From Gordius sp. MW1 (lineage: Eukaryota; Nematomorpha; Gordioida; Gordea; Gordiidae), in assembly GCA_964036665.1 (NCBI GenBank), contig OZ038532.1, positions 9,610,001-9,674,000 on the forward strand: DNA of 64,000 nt, given 5' to 3'. Both the position numbers and the translations under genes were made by a program. The notes under the pieces are model-generated. The model searched no databases, was not told the origin of the DNA, and was given only the letters and a program-made list of their open reading frames with translations. Position 1 is the first letter of the stretch. Every line of letters begins with the position of its first letter. Below are positions 14,479 through 26,941 of the stretch, in pieces.

Positions 14479-17400
14479 TTACAGACTTTCCTTTCTTCTT
14501 TTTAGCTGATTCATGTGCCGCACCACTAAATTCCCACTGTTACCCTCGATTATATACTTAAAGTCACTATCAGCCTTTCGCACTATCCCTTTCGTCCACT
14601 TTATACCGCCGTCAAACATCCGCACCCACACCAAATCTTCTTTTTTGAACTTTGTTTTCTTGGCTAACTCTCCTACATTCTCATTTTTTATTAAGTCTAG
14701 CCAACACCTGCCCCTCTTACCCAAGAATTTTTCACTGGGGGACTTCTCCACTTCCTTCCGTGTGCTATTATACATCAACTGCATCTTCCATAATTCTCCT
14801 CCACCACTTTTTAAACCAACTCTTTACTACGCCTACCGTTCTTTCCGCCTGGCCATTTGATTGTGGGTAATATGGGGCCGTCACTTCATGTCTCACTCCC
14901 TGTGCCAGGAAGAATTTTTTAACTCCTTACTTATAAAAGCAGGACCACCATCCGACACTATCATCAGAGGCAAGCCATATTTTCCGAACAAGCCATGCCA
15001 ATCACCACCCGCCCCGACATCTTACTATCTTTAAAGAATTCAACCCACTTGGAAAAAGCGTCTACCACTAATAGATATGCCTTACACCGCCATTCAAAGA
15101 AATCCACATGTATTCTTACCCAAACCCTTGCGGCCAATTTCCACTTACCATTCTTCCCACCACGAGGCATATCACTTACAGCATTACATGCCTCACATCT
15201 GGCCTGGTCCTCAATATCCCGGCTCATTTCTGGCCACCACATATATTCCCTCGCCCATTGTTTTATCTTAACAATCCCTTGATGTCCCGCATGTAAAACC
15301 CTTAATGTTTCCTCTTTTAAAATCTCAGGAATTATTACTCTTGCCCCTCTCATTAAACAACCCTCCACCAAGTGCAACTCTTTACTCACCCTCCTAAACG
15401 CTCTCCACTCATAACTCCATTCTTTGTTCCCACACACTCACAAACCTGTTGCAAAACATCATCTCCAACCATGCTATTTTTTATCCGATCCCAAGACACG
15501 GGCCCACTTTACTCTACCCTTAGCGCGGCCACTCTCACATACTCACTAGCCAGCCCTTCCAAATGGTGACAACTATCATCTGCTTTTCCAACATCCTTTT
15601 CAGGCACCCATCTAGACAAAATATCTGGCAGAAAGTTAATCTTGCCGGCCCTATATTCGATTGTAACACTAAACCCGCCCATTAGTATCAACCATCTTTG
15701 TAGCCGAGGGGACAATAATAGTTCATTATTCCCTTTATTGAATAAGTCCCGCAGCGGCTTATGATCCGTATAAATGGTAAATGGGCGACCTATTAGATAT
15801 TCCCGGCATCTTACTACCCCATACACCATGGCTAATGCCTCCTTTTCAATGACCGAATACCGTAACTCACAATCCCTTAACTTCCGAGAAAAATATATAA
15901 TTGGTTTTTCTATCCCTTCATCCACCTGCAACAGTACCCCGCCCACTCCCAACATTGAGGCATCAACCGCTAACCTCGTCTCCCTTTCATTATCAAAACA
16001 AATCAGGACGGGCAAAGCTACGAGACATTGTTTCAGTTGCTCAAAACTACTTTGACACCTCTCATCCCAAACAAGCGCTGCTCTTTTTCGTATTAAACCG
16101 TATAAAGGTGCCGACAGTTGGGCAAAATTTTTAATAAACTTACTATAGTAATTAAATACTCCCAAAAAACTATGCAGCTCTTTTTTTGTACCAGGTTCCC
16201 TCAATTTTTGAATCACTTCAACCTTGTCCCTCACCCGGGTTATAGTATTTCCCTTCAATACATGGCCTAAATAAACGACTTCCTTCGTAGCAAACTTACT
16301 CTTCTCCCAACTTACTACCATACCGCTTTCCTTAATACGCCTTAATACCTCGTATAACCGAATATCACGCTCTTCCCGCGATTTACCACTCACCAAAATA
16401 TCATCCATATAATAAAATACGCCGCCTATATCCCTAAACAATGCGGCCATCGTCCTTTGAAAAATCGAAGCTGACACACTCAGCCCGAATGGTAACCGGC
16501 GAAAAGCAAATAAACCCTTGTGCGTGTTTATCGTTAAATACCCGCTAGTCCTCTCACTTACCAGAAGTTGTAAATAAGCACAGGCAAAGTCGATCTTTTA
16601 ATACTATCGACACCCACTCAACTGTGCTATAATCTCCTCAAAACGAGGTAGTGGATACTTAACATCCCTCACACATTGATTTAGGGTCACCCGAAAATCT
16701 ATGCATAACCTTAATTTACCGTTCACTTTCCTCACCGGAACTAACGGTGTCGCCCAATAACTTGAGACCACTTCCCTTATAACCCCCTCCTTTAGCCATT
16801 TATCCAATTCCCTTTCAACATCTTTTCCACTCGAATTCGCCGCACTCCACAGAACTTAAGAATGGCACATTCTTTTAATTCTATATCTACTTCCACCCCT
16901 TTACAACAGCCTAATCTGTCCTCAAACACTTCCTCAAATTTTTTTAACATCGAAATTAACTCTTTACCTTCCTCCCTTTCCCCCTCCTTACTCTCAAACG
17001 ACACCTCCAACACCACATCCCCCTTTTCTACACAATCCCACCAATTAAACTCTTTTGACCATTTATTAATCCAGTCCCACCCTACAATATTATTAGCCGC
17101 CCAGTCCATTATATATACCTCTGCCTCTACTAGTCCTCCCTTATGTCCTACTTTTACTACGCACCTATCCAGAACCTTAAGCTCCTCTCCCGTTAATAAG
17201 CACATGTTAACTTTACCATTCGTATCCAGCTTTGGTTTCCCTCCGGCGACCCACGTCTTTTTGTTTAAGATAGTAATCGCCGACCCTGTATCCACTAACA
17301 TGAGATGTTCTTTCCCATTTAATTTAATAATTACTAACAGCTGTTCGCTTGCTAACGCCCCCCACCCCAATTTCACGTCGCTTTATGTTATTATCCCATA

Positions 17401-17910
17401 CCCTCCTTATCAAGCCGCACATATTTCCTTTGTACAGCGTACTGTGCACACATGCTATTATTACAATTACGATGCCCCTTCTTTTACACGTACCCTCTCC
17501 CATTACTCTTATTGCTTTCTCGTAGCCAATACTTATATTTATAACACCATTGATGCCAGATCTAATTACATATGCATATAATTTAAGTTCTACTACAATT
17601 AAATACAAATATTTAATTAAATAAAATAAATAATGTATATGGCAATATATAGTTTTTATAGTTCTACTAAAACAGCCAAATAAATTAAATAGAAAAATAA
17701 AAGGAAAGTTATAAAGGACACAAATTATTTTCTTCTCATATCCTAGTCATGTGCCTCCCCGCCTGGGACAATCCCTTGATAAATGCCCCTCTCCCCGACA
17801 TACATATCAGCTGAGAACTAATTTTAGGACATGATCGCATTCCATGCCAAACTCGCCGCACTTATAACATTTTATTATCTCTACTATTTTTACGTTGACC
17901 TCCGCATGCT
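14479..17910 (-). pseudogene. Ty3/gypsy gag-pol, inner element, broken
   Basis: Reading leftwards, domains follow the Ty3/gypsy order. A gag zinc-knuckle pair is near 17880-17745 (CYKCGEFG..C, then YVCRGEGHLSRDCP). The aspartic protease has LMLVDTGSAITIL near 17300. The reverse transcriptase has VPVRKVNGKLRLCIDFR near 16720 and the catalytic YMDD near 16405. RNase H has VDASMLGVGGVL near 15970 and YTDHKPLRDLF near 15760. The integrase zinc region has VLHAGHQGIVKIKQWAREYMWWP and CEACNAV near 15300-15180, and a C-terminal tail ends at 14479. Frameshifts occur near 16600, 15500 and 14960-14800, and the RT palm between 16604 and 16477 is out of frame. Most of gag is absent. It copies and integrates its RNA genome in intact relatives; this copy is dead. 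Plus-strand open frames here are antisense shadows. Confidence 0.88.
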
Positions 17911-19642
17911 GTACACCTTTTACAGCATGTAGTGATATGCGTTACAATTACACTGCACGTGAACCCCAACAAAAAATAAATAATATAAACGTAGTATTCT
18001 GGTATCATTTCCATTTTAATATACATTATTAATTAGATAATTAATCAAGAATTTTAAAATCACTCTACACAATAATTTCTTAATTTCAAACATATTAGCC
18101 AAAATAATGCAAGCAATCACTAAAATCACTAATTTAAATATATACTTACGTGATCCCAAATTTTTGTTTGCCTCGAAATTGCCCCTTATATAATTGTTAA
18201 TCAGAACGCTCCCACCGTGCAATAACTCGTCTTATCTGCGCGTTTTATTGTTTGCGGTAAACTTGAATTCAGGACGTTGGCGGTCAACTTGAAGTCCGAT
18301 TGCCGCTATGCGTTTCGGCAGATGTTACTATGCTTTTTGAATTCCCGATTTTTTCTAACGATCTTCTAGGTTTTCTTAGATTAATATTCACTAGGCTTTA
18401 ATTTAATCGGTACAGGACTATAGAATTCTTATCTCAGAATTAGGACACGAATATAGACAATCCCGAATATGATTTTATTCTTTTAGGATTTTTTTTTCAA
18501 AAATGTTTGGCCTTTCTTTTTACGTTGGGCGCCACTGTTCAGAGGGAATATACCATACACAATCCAACTTTATTATATCCACACAAGACCAAGATCACAA
18601 AAATAATATGTATGCAGTATTCACTAAACGACGACCATCATAAAAATATTCGAATGCTTCACTACATAAAAACAAATGTGTCCAGTATTCATGCGACAAA
18701 GACCATCATAAAAATATTGGAAATGCATCACTACATAAAAACAAATGTGTGTGTCTGTTGTCTTCCCTCAACTTTCCTTAATCTTTCCTTTAATCACTTC
18801 ATACGTCTATATACTTCCGTCATATTATTTGTTTTTACTTTATTCTCCACACCCGCCTTTGTGTCGATAAACACAACAAAAAGTCACTCGCACTTTGTGA
18901 TTTATAAAGCTAGTAAACATGCAATAAACACTATGGGCTAGAATTGATGATGGTAATAATAGACTTAAACGCTTGCCTTAAATATGTTAAGGTCTACTTT
19001 GTAGCTTTAGCCAGGATTTCTAAAGGGTCTCAATTTGCTCAATTATGCAACTTCAACTATAAGCGAGCTTATAATTATCTAACTCTATTTCTAGTTAAGT
19101 GACACAGTGAATTTGATACAAATGTTATAATTTGCTAGCAAAATAAGATTAAATTTGTTATACTTCAAATTTACTTATAGTTTTTTTAGTCTGCACATTT
19201 CTTAGAAAATGTTATCTTTATGAATTAATATATATTATATTGTCAATATGTCGTGTCCGACTAATCTTTAAAAGTGTGTATTAAAGTTTTTTCAAAAGAT
19301 ATAAAAGGTGGCCATTTGGATTTTTTAACACCTATTTAATATTTTTAATAAAACAGGAGAAATTTTAATTCCGTATAATTTTTTTTAAAAAAGTCGAGAC
19401 GAGACGAGAATTCTCGGCGAGACCGGGATTTTTCTAGACCGGGACGATATTTTCATAATCGCTCCCGAGACGAGACGAGATCGAAACACTAAGCATACTA
19501 GATGGTTATATATACTTTTTATCGACCTGAGACAGCCGTAACCTTGTTTTTTGATAGTGCTTACCGCCATCTAGCGGATTTACTTATTTAGTTATGGTGC
19601 TACTTATTGTCTTAAACTCTTTTCCACGATAGCTTTAGCATT

Positions 19643-21162
19643 TCAAACTTTAAACTCTTATCTCAGCTCAGTATTGTGCAATCTTTGCAAGAGATATTTA
19701 ATTAAAAGTTTCACATTTAAAAATTAGTACTTTTGCAAATCCCAATTTATTTTAAAACTTTACTATTATTGATACTTAACAACATACATTGAAGACTTTT
19801 ATTTAGTATAACTATTGTAAGTATAATGACTTGACTTGTGTCTCGTTCATGTAAAATATTAAACACTAGGCAAATTTTTTATAATAAAGTATATGCCATT
19901 CACACTCTGAAGCTGTTGAATAGCAAGAGGCAGTAGGCCTCTTTTGACTTGTCATATATAGGTATGAGGAGTAATACAAGAGTAATCCTCCTTTTTGGGG
20001 CCTAAGATATTCTGGGCAAGACACTAGGTTAATAAATAAAAATTAGTTGAATCTTAGATAAAAATACATATATTGTGAAGATGAATGAAATAAATAAAAA
20101 TAATAAATATCAAAAAATACCTCTGTCCATTTGATTGGTAACATCCATAATTTGTGGATTATCAGTAGGTATGAAATGGCTTATTTGTGTATGAGGAGTG
20201 GCTACACTTTGCTGGTCTAAAAAAATATTACAAAAATTAAACAATACAATACTTTGTGGCTGTTCTTGCCTAACTAAAACTCTAGGCAGTATTCTCGGAT
20301 AGTTGGTAGAAACACCTATTGACTGGCTTCTTTGTGTATTAGGAGTGGCCACACTTTCTGGTCTAAAAGATTACAAAAAAATTAAGCAATACAATACTTT
20401 GTGGCTGTTCTTGCCTAACTAAAACTGTAGGCAGTATTCTCATATAGTTGGTAGAAACACCTATTGACTGGCTTCTTTGTGTATTAGGAGTAGCCACACT
20501 TTGCTGGTCTAAAAGATTAAAAAAAAATTAAGCAATACAATCTTTGTGGCTGTTCTTGCCTAACTAAAACTCTAGGCAGTATTCTCGGATAGTTGGTAGA
20601 AACACCTATTGACTGGCTTCTTTGTGTATTAGGAGTGACACTTTGCTGGTCTAAAAGATTACAAAAAAATTAAGCAATACAATACTTTGTGGCTGTCCCT
20701 GCACAATTAAGGCTCGAAGCTGCAGTTGATTAGATGCAGGGATAGATAGGAGATTATTCTGGCCTAGATAATATAAATTTGAAAATAAATGAAATTGCAC
20801 TTGTAGGCATGAATTATAGTTGAAAATATTGTACTTTGTGATATGGTAAAATTTTAAAATAAACGGTAAAATGAACGTTATAATGATAGGTTGTTTAATT
20901 AAGATATATGACATTATAAATTTTAGTTGCAAAATTGTCTATGAATTTGATAAGTTGTCAGTATTATGAACTGTCGTTATTTTGGACAGAAGCGGTTTTA
21001 ATATGAGCTTATAGTTATCCTTTGTGTATTAGATTCCCCACCCTGGCCCTAGTTATTACTTCTCCTAATCTATAATATATCATTATACTATCTTTATCTT
21101 TACTTAATAAATGATTATCCTTAGATTAGATATGATTGATTTCTAATAAATATAATGATACA
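19643..21162 (-). mobile_element. Insert in the right arm with a tandem exon array
   Basis: This segment is absent from the left arm. Its notable content is the exon-like array at 20110-20790. The rest is AT-rich and non-coding. No terminal inverted repeat is evident. The bases 'cat' at both junctions may be remains of a short duplication. Type unknown. Confidence 0.5.
20110..20790 (-). repeat. Four to five tandem exon-plus-intron units of about 145 bp
   Basis: On the minus strand each unit has an AG acceptor, then about 111 bases that stay open (…QQSVATPNTQRSQSIGV…, then TNYPRILPRVLVRQEQPQS), then GTATTG and a 30-40 base A/T intron ending TTTTAG before the next unit. Copies start about 145 bp apart (20248, 20393, 20538, 20682). 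The rightmost unit is divergent but ends the same way (ALIVQGQPQS). An exon length divisible by three would keep the frame across any number of units. The last unit changes after TPHTQIS. I do not recognise the peptide. It may be a captured gene piece or a minisatellite with fortuitous splice signals. Confidence 0.5.
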
Positions 21163-21345
21163 TGCGTCTCAATTTTTTACTCAATATGTGCTGAAATACC
21201 TGATCTTAATTTAAAAAAATATGAAAAACGGCCCTTGCGGAACGCTTAATCCAAATCGCTATGCATGATAGACGGTAAATGCTCAAAGCGATGCTTGGTA
21301 TGCAACACAATCAGGGGCAATGATGGATATCCTATAAAAACATAC
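21163..21345 (+). pseudogene. Helitron Rep remnant, second copy
   Basis: The plus strand reads ICAEIPD, then after a deletion NGPCGTLNPNRYACMIDGK, then CSKRCLVCNTIRGNDGYPI, matching the fragment at 11730-11536 on the other strand. It stops abruptly at 21345. Here CSKR is kept where the left copy has SSKR. Confidence 0.75.
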
Positions 21346-22470
21346 GCAGACGATAAATTCATATATTTTAAATGGGTAATTATATTACAAATAACGAAGC
21401 GTGTATTCAAATAACTAATAACGGTCACTAATAAAAGTTAAGCAAAAATAAATGCCGTAAAATTTTTTTTACTTTTGCTTGAAAAACTTTAGCCTCCCCC
21501 CCTAATCCAAAAACCTGGCTACGCCCATGACCTTAGCCTTATTAGACACACGTTGACCCCTGTCATTTTTCGAAGTTATCTGAGTTTTCTTTTTTTTAAA
21601 CTCTGTTATTAAAAATTTATCAACTGTGTTGCTATAATATTTTTCCCTCTAATGAACATTGTATATAAAAACATTTTTGTGAAAAAGTATATGAAAATCG
21701 GTTAAAAATTTCTAAATTCTTTTGATTTTTTATGGTCGAGATATCCCATGTCTCTCCTATTAAATGTTAATCATATTATTTTTGTTGGTAATGAGAACTG
21801 GTAAAATATAGTATTTGCTCAAGTTAATTTCTATTAAACTTTTCTAATATAACAGAGGATACAAAGAGTAAAGGCCAAATCTCATAATCTTTGGATACAT
21901 TATAATTCAGACAGAAAAAACAATCTTCTCGCTAATTATAATATTTTATAAACATAATTCCCCAAATAGACTACAAATGATACTGAATGTTATTGATAAA
22001 ATTCAATTAATTGGATTCGCTTAATTCTAGGTGGCTGGGATCAATGATTATTATGAAAAAAGCGAGCCCATAAATTGCATAGCAATTAATAATAAAAATA
22101 AATCAGAAATCAAAGGACGTTTTTAAATTTAAGTTAGAATTATAGGAGATATGATTTAAGCCCTTTATGACACAGGTTTATACATACCATAATAGGGCGT
22201 GTTCCTAAGTTTTTTATATGTCTCAATTTATGTTTAATTTATTTGGGAGAACGTTTAAAAGATTTATCATTTTAGATCAGACGCGTAGCCAGGATTTTCA
22301 CGAGGGGGGGGGAAATCTGGCAAAAAAAATTCAAAAATTAAATCAAATTAAATTAGATATATATTTGTTTCTAGGTTTTTATAAGAGTTTTATAGTCTTT
22401 GATGTAACTAAATTATAATATTTTAACCCATTTAATTTTTGCAAGCAATTCACTTGCAAAAATGGTAAGA
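21346..22470. other. AT-rich spacer with a MITE end
   Basis: A truncated G-tract MITE end lies at about 21485-21531 (cccccctaatccaaaaacctggctacgcccatg), and another partial end is at 22284-22320 (gcgtagccaggatttt...gggggggg). Otherwise I see no coding sequence. Confidence 0.45.
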
Positions 22471-22925
22471 AACAAATTGATGTTTGGGCCCATCACCCCT
22501 TACATTGTAAACTTAACAAATTCTGTTTCATTCGCCATCAAAAGATCAACCTTTTGATTCAAACCGCCTTACTAAAAGCCGGCTTCCCTTCTATTCTCGA
22601 ACCATCAGAACCAACTCTGGAGGGTAGAATGCGCCCCGATGGAACATCCACAATTCCATGGGATGATGGTAAGTTCCTATCTTGGGACTTTACCTGCATC
22701 GACGTATTTGCACCCTCTAACAATAACGCTGACCCATTAGCTCTAGCGGAAGCACGCAAAACTCATAAATACCGTGATATAATTCCTTCTAAAATTTTTA
22801 TCCCTATCGTGGCTTCCTGTTTCGCCACTTTTGGCAAACAAGCGTTAGCCTTCTTTAAATTGATAGGAAAGAGATCTCCCGAAGGAATATACACAGCAAG
22901 TTTTCTTTTGCGCCAAAAAATATGA
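22471..22925 (+). pseudogene. Retroelement endonuclease-like domain, copy A
   Basis: One open frame reads HHPLHCKLNKFCFIRHQKIN, then KAGFPSILEPSEPTLEGRMR, then PDGTSTIPW, FLSWDFTCIDVFAPS, EARKTHKY and FIPIVASCFATFGKQALAF, ending at TGA 22925. The order H/C cluster, RH, EP, RPDG, WD-x-T is the layout of a zinc region followed by a PD-(D/E)XK-like nuclease, as in the C-terminus of R2-type retroelement proteins. A frameshifted continuation (ILIAKYNYKAFSDTWP) follows and also occurs in copy B. The polymerase part is missing. The nuclease assignment is inference from motif order. Confidence 0.6.
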
Positions 22926-25212
22926 ATTTTAATAGCCAAATACAATTATAAGGCATTTTCCGACACCTGGCCTGTGCCCATCGATGAAAAGAAGTCACTT
23001 TTATTAATTTATTGATCGTTTTTTATATTTTTCATATATATAGATTTTACCGAATAAAGATTTTTAATAAAAAAACAGCCCCTTATTTACGCCATTGTTT
23101 TAGATCAAAATGTCGGGGCGTATGCATCTACTTAGAATAACTAGAACTCGGGCGACTACTCGTATAATTACTACTGCTAGGACTACTCCTTGGATTACCA
23201 CTAGGACCACCTGCACCGTCCGTCCCATTTATTTTTTCGACACAATTTAAATTTGTCGATTTGTTATCTTTTCGCCTTTGTTATGTGTTACATTCTTTCG
23301 TTAAATTCTGTAAAATTTCGTAGAGTTTAATAAAATTGAATGAAGCCGTTTAAAGAAAAAAAACTAAAAGGTTGGATTCAATAAACAGCAACTTAATCTA
23401 GGCTTCACATTGCTGTTGCTAGAGTTGGTAAATTGCTCGCATGAGTAATGCTCACTATGTGCTTTGCTCGAGCACGCACACTGAGCTGTTTAATATGCTC
23501 GTTAGCACAGAGCAGAGTACTCGCTGTTCGGTGCACTAGGCAGAACAGTAGCATATAAAAATGCTCGAGAGAAGAATCTAAGCAGCAAATTGTTCAAGCA
23601 TTCAGCAGATTGCCCGAGCAGTAAACTCGAGCAGATAGCAGATATAATTGCTATTTGCTACGATTTAGTAACTTTAAATATTTGCTCATAATATATATCA
23701 TACTTAAGTTAAGAACTTTGTCCCCCTCCCTTTTTATGTCCCGTTGGTTTGCCCCCCCCCCCTCTTTTTTACCCTAATTGGCGTAGCCAGGTGGGGTGCG
23801 GCCGCCCCCCCCCTGAACGACAAAAAAAAAATTTCAATGCAAAAACCCTTAAAAATAAAAAAAACATGTTTAGCCACTCCCTAATTGAACTTTGAAACGT
23901 TTTGCCCCCCCCCCTAATCCAAACCCTGGCTACGCCTATGTAAGAAATATTAATCGGATTGAAAATAAATGCTATATAGTTGGTTTAGGCTAAAGTAATT
24001 AAGAAACAATTTAACATTTTAGAAATTAAGGCCCACCCAGTTTTGTTTAAAAGTTGATTAGTTATAATTTAAAAATAGGTAATTTGCGACTTAAAATGTT
24101 TTATTAAAAATTTGTAATGACATGGTCTATGTGTAGTTTTAATGAGCTGGAGATATATTAGACAAACTTAGATGAAAAAAGTGTGCATTTTTCAGCAATA
24201 ATGCTAATTGCATCCTAATAAAGTCCATAAACGATATTTTTAAATACTTGCATAACAAACTTATATAATATTTCTGCAACAAAAATGTCTGATATATTGA
24301 TTTGCCAATAAAATCTACAAAGTTGAGATATGCTTGTGTTTTTAATTAGGAGGGTTTAATAACTTTAATACAACTTTCACGTGTTTTTAAAGGCATATAC
24401 ATTTATAAAAAAATAATTACGACTAATTAAATTTCGCTTGATTTCATTATCTCTATGATATATTTTAAGGGCTAACCACTAAAACAATAAAAATGACAAT
24501 ATGTTTTTTTTTATTTTGACTATTATTCCTGCAATTTCTCAGTGTTTGAAAGGTAACCTTTGTTGACATCATATGACTTAATCCTTTATATCTTGATAAT
24601 TTTAATTATAGAAAATGTTAACAATATGGGCGGGACCTTCAACATTGTTTATTTATTAAGCCCGATCCGGGCTTCATTTTAATCTAAATCAAAGGCTCAA
24701 ACCGGAATTCGGATCTAAATAAATATATTATAAATTTTGCTTTTTCTAATATAAAATAGGCGTCTTGCCCGTTTCATCCGAGAAATGGAACTTTTCTTTC
24801 TAAGGCATTATCCTTAACAGACCACAAAGTTGACTACAGGTTTCTGAGAAGATTTATTCTGAGCCAAAAATAATTTCCTAAAATATTTGTAACCCAGCCG
24901 AAATTCTTCATCCTTTGCCTAAGCATGGTCTTGAACTCTGGGACAGGGCTTTGGGCGTTCCGTGCAAGTTTTTAAATTTTGGCTATTACTTTATATAATG
25001 TCTTATAAGAATACACTTTATATAAGATGTTATATGCGTGGGCCTTTAAAATCTCATTCAACAAATTTCAACCCACATCATCTGACACTATGTTGCTGAA
25101 GGAATCAGCTTATTGTTCAAAACATTGTGACTTTGGCAAGCATCCAATTAAAAAAGAAATCAATGTAAATTGTTAAGTTTGAATTATGCTATGGTTGTGT
25201 TGTTGCTAGAGT
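22926..25212. other. Non-coding stretch with repeats
   Basis: It includes a block rich in 'gctcgagca' and 'gagcag' motifs (23430-23660), a G-tract MITE (23778-23940) and unremarkable AT-rich sequence. I found no supported coding exon. Confidence 0.4.
23778..23940. mobile_element. G-tract MITE
   Basis: It runs from ttggcgtagccagg to cctggctacgcctatg, with C-runs after the left end and before the right end. It is a diverged member of the family starting at 258. Confidence 0.55.
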
Positions 25213-25375
25213 CCTGCAGGGCCGTCCAAAGCTCAGAAAGTTTAATCGGGGCTCGGGTCGGGCCTGATGGGTCGGCCCAAACGTGCAAATCCGGCCCGAG
25301 GCAACATCTAGCTTAAAGAGTTTACCAAATTTTTAATATACAGCAAACCCTTACTTGTCGTTCGTGAGAGTGCTA
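25213..25375 (+). repeat. hAT-like 'gcagggcc' repeat, fragment
   Basis: The sequence tgcagggccgtccaaagctc, then ctcgggtcgggcctgatggg, then a 'gcccgaggcaacatctagct' block and 'tttaccaa.ttttaatatac' is shared in the same order with 28857-29010. The start resembles the outer end of hAT elements; the other copy has the matching right end (ttgcagggccctac, 29566). Confidence 0.5.
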
Positions 25376-26133
25376 ATTTTTATGTCATCCCTCGATTTTA
25401 ATGGCGCTCTTAGACAATTGTATTGCAAAAATAGGAAATCAGCCGACGCTGCCCGAACTCCAAATATTCCACTAACTTTTTACCTAAAATAGGTATTTAT
25501 TGCTAAGTATCATTTTAAATCCCTAGCCGACAGCAGGCCGCTTTTTCATATATTTATAAGGTAGGTAAATTTTTTGTATAATTTCATATTCTAAAATTAG
25601 ATTGTTTGTAACCAAATACAGCAACAATTCCCCTGCAGTTAAAGAACCTAATTAAAGTTTGTTTTTTTTTTAAAAAGGAATTAAACCTAACAGCTCTATT
25701 TATAACACTAAATTATTATAGATAGCGAAAAAAATATCCATTAATCGGACTCACATTTCTGATAGAGAATTTTAAGCTAAACAATAATTTGTTTTTAGTT
25801 TTTCCCCTGGTTGTCCAGATTTGAAGACAAATAATGATATAGGTGCAATAAACCAATGTTTTTTGAGGCTATATTTTCACGCTTTTTCTAATATTAATTA
25901 TATAATACTATAAACCATTAATTATTCTACAGGGTTTTCATTTTAGTTTTTTTGTTTCAGCTCTATTTTTGAATTCATCCGTGTAAACGCAAATCCCCCC
26001 CCCCCTTATATTTTATAACCGTCTTGAAAAATGGAAGTTAAAAATCATAGTACTTATGCGATGTTTACTAACATTTCACTATCTCCTCTCTGTCTCTCCT
26101 TCTCACCCACTCTCGTTATTATGTGCTTGGCTT

Positions 26134-26941
26134 AGAGGTGTGCACGGATCAATTTTTTTTGATCCGATCCGATCCGATCCGAGGGGTTTTTGAAACATTT
26201 TATATCCGTCCGATCCGATCCGAGTTTTTTAAATTCTAAATCCGATCCGATCCGATCCGAGTTTTTTAAAATCTAAATCTAATCCGATCCGATCCGAAAT
26301 TTTTAAATTAAAATTTTACGAACAGAACTTTTTATTGATGATTAAATTCAAAATACATAAAAATAAGGTATAACAATTTTAATAGACCTGAAATAAATAT
26401 AAAATTTTATTTGACTAATTCCATATTATCATATAAAAATAATAAAGAATCTAAATTTTCTGGTTTAATTCGCGTTCTTCTTTCTTCTAATGCTCTTCCA
26501 GCCACCGAGAAATTTCTTTCCAAAGTAGCAGGTATAGCTAAAACTTTATTTGCCAGCTTATAAAGCCTTGGCAGGACTGTATGATATGAAACATACCATT
26601 TCAGCAAATCTTTTTTTGAATCATATTTGCAATCTTCATTTATTAACAAAAGGTAAATTGAGATTTCATCGGTAAGGTGAGAGGTGGTATTGGGCATCAA
26701 AAATGGTAAAGTAAAAAAAGAATGCAAAGATAATTATGGAAAGGTATACTAAAAATTATTAATTTAATTAATAAGAACTGATTGTTGTTTATTTTAAATT
26801 TGAAAATCCGATCCGATCCGACTAAAATAAGATGCTAATCCAATCCGATCCGACTTCCAAAATTAAAATGTTCATCCGATCCGATCCGATCCGAGTTCGG
26901 ACGGATCGGATGTCGTATCGGATTGATCCGTGCACACCTTT
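26134..26941 (-). mobile_element. Deleted hAT element with transposase tail
   Basis: The ends are agaggtgtgcacggatcaat and its inverted form attgatccgtgcacaccttt, each followed inwards by runs of 'gatccgatccg'. The flanking 8-mers cttggctt and agtggcta agree at five central positions, consistent with a worn 8-bp duplication. Inside, the minus strand codes the hAT dimerisation tail (26727-26407: LYKLANKVLAIPATLERNFS, AGRALEERRTRI, LLFLYDN). The catalytic core is deleted. Confidence 0.8.
26407..26727 (-). pseudogene. hAT transposase C-terminal dimerisation domain
   Basis: The 106-residue frame ends in the hAT C-terminal signature (A-x-x-ERNFS-x-AGRA, then RRTRIKPENLDSLLFLYDN). Intact hAT transposases have 500-700 residues with an RNase-H-like DDE core ahead of this part, so this is the last fifth only. 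It may still dimerise but cannot cut DNA. Confidence 0.8.

Larger units (their letters stand above)
18224..21335 (-). repeat. Right arm of the long inverted repeat, with insert
   Basis: The outer and inner edges are the mirror image of 11536-13149: the sequence aactcgtcttatctgcgcg at 18224 pairs with 13149, and ggatatcctat at 21335 pairs with 11536. The primer binding site motif is present in minus orientation near 18527-18540. An insert of about 1.52 kb (19643-21162) interrupts the arm between the 'ccacgatagcttt' and 'gcgtctcaatttt' segments, which are adjacent in the left arm. Confidence 0.85.

Noticed and set aside
13439-17581. Plus-strand open frames across the gypsy region, up to 239 residues
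   Set aside because: They are antisense to well-matched protease, RT, RNase H and integrase blocks, and their composition reflects the opposite strand.
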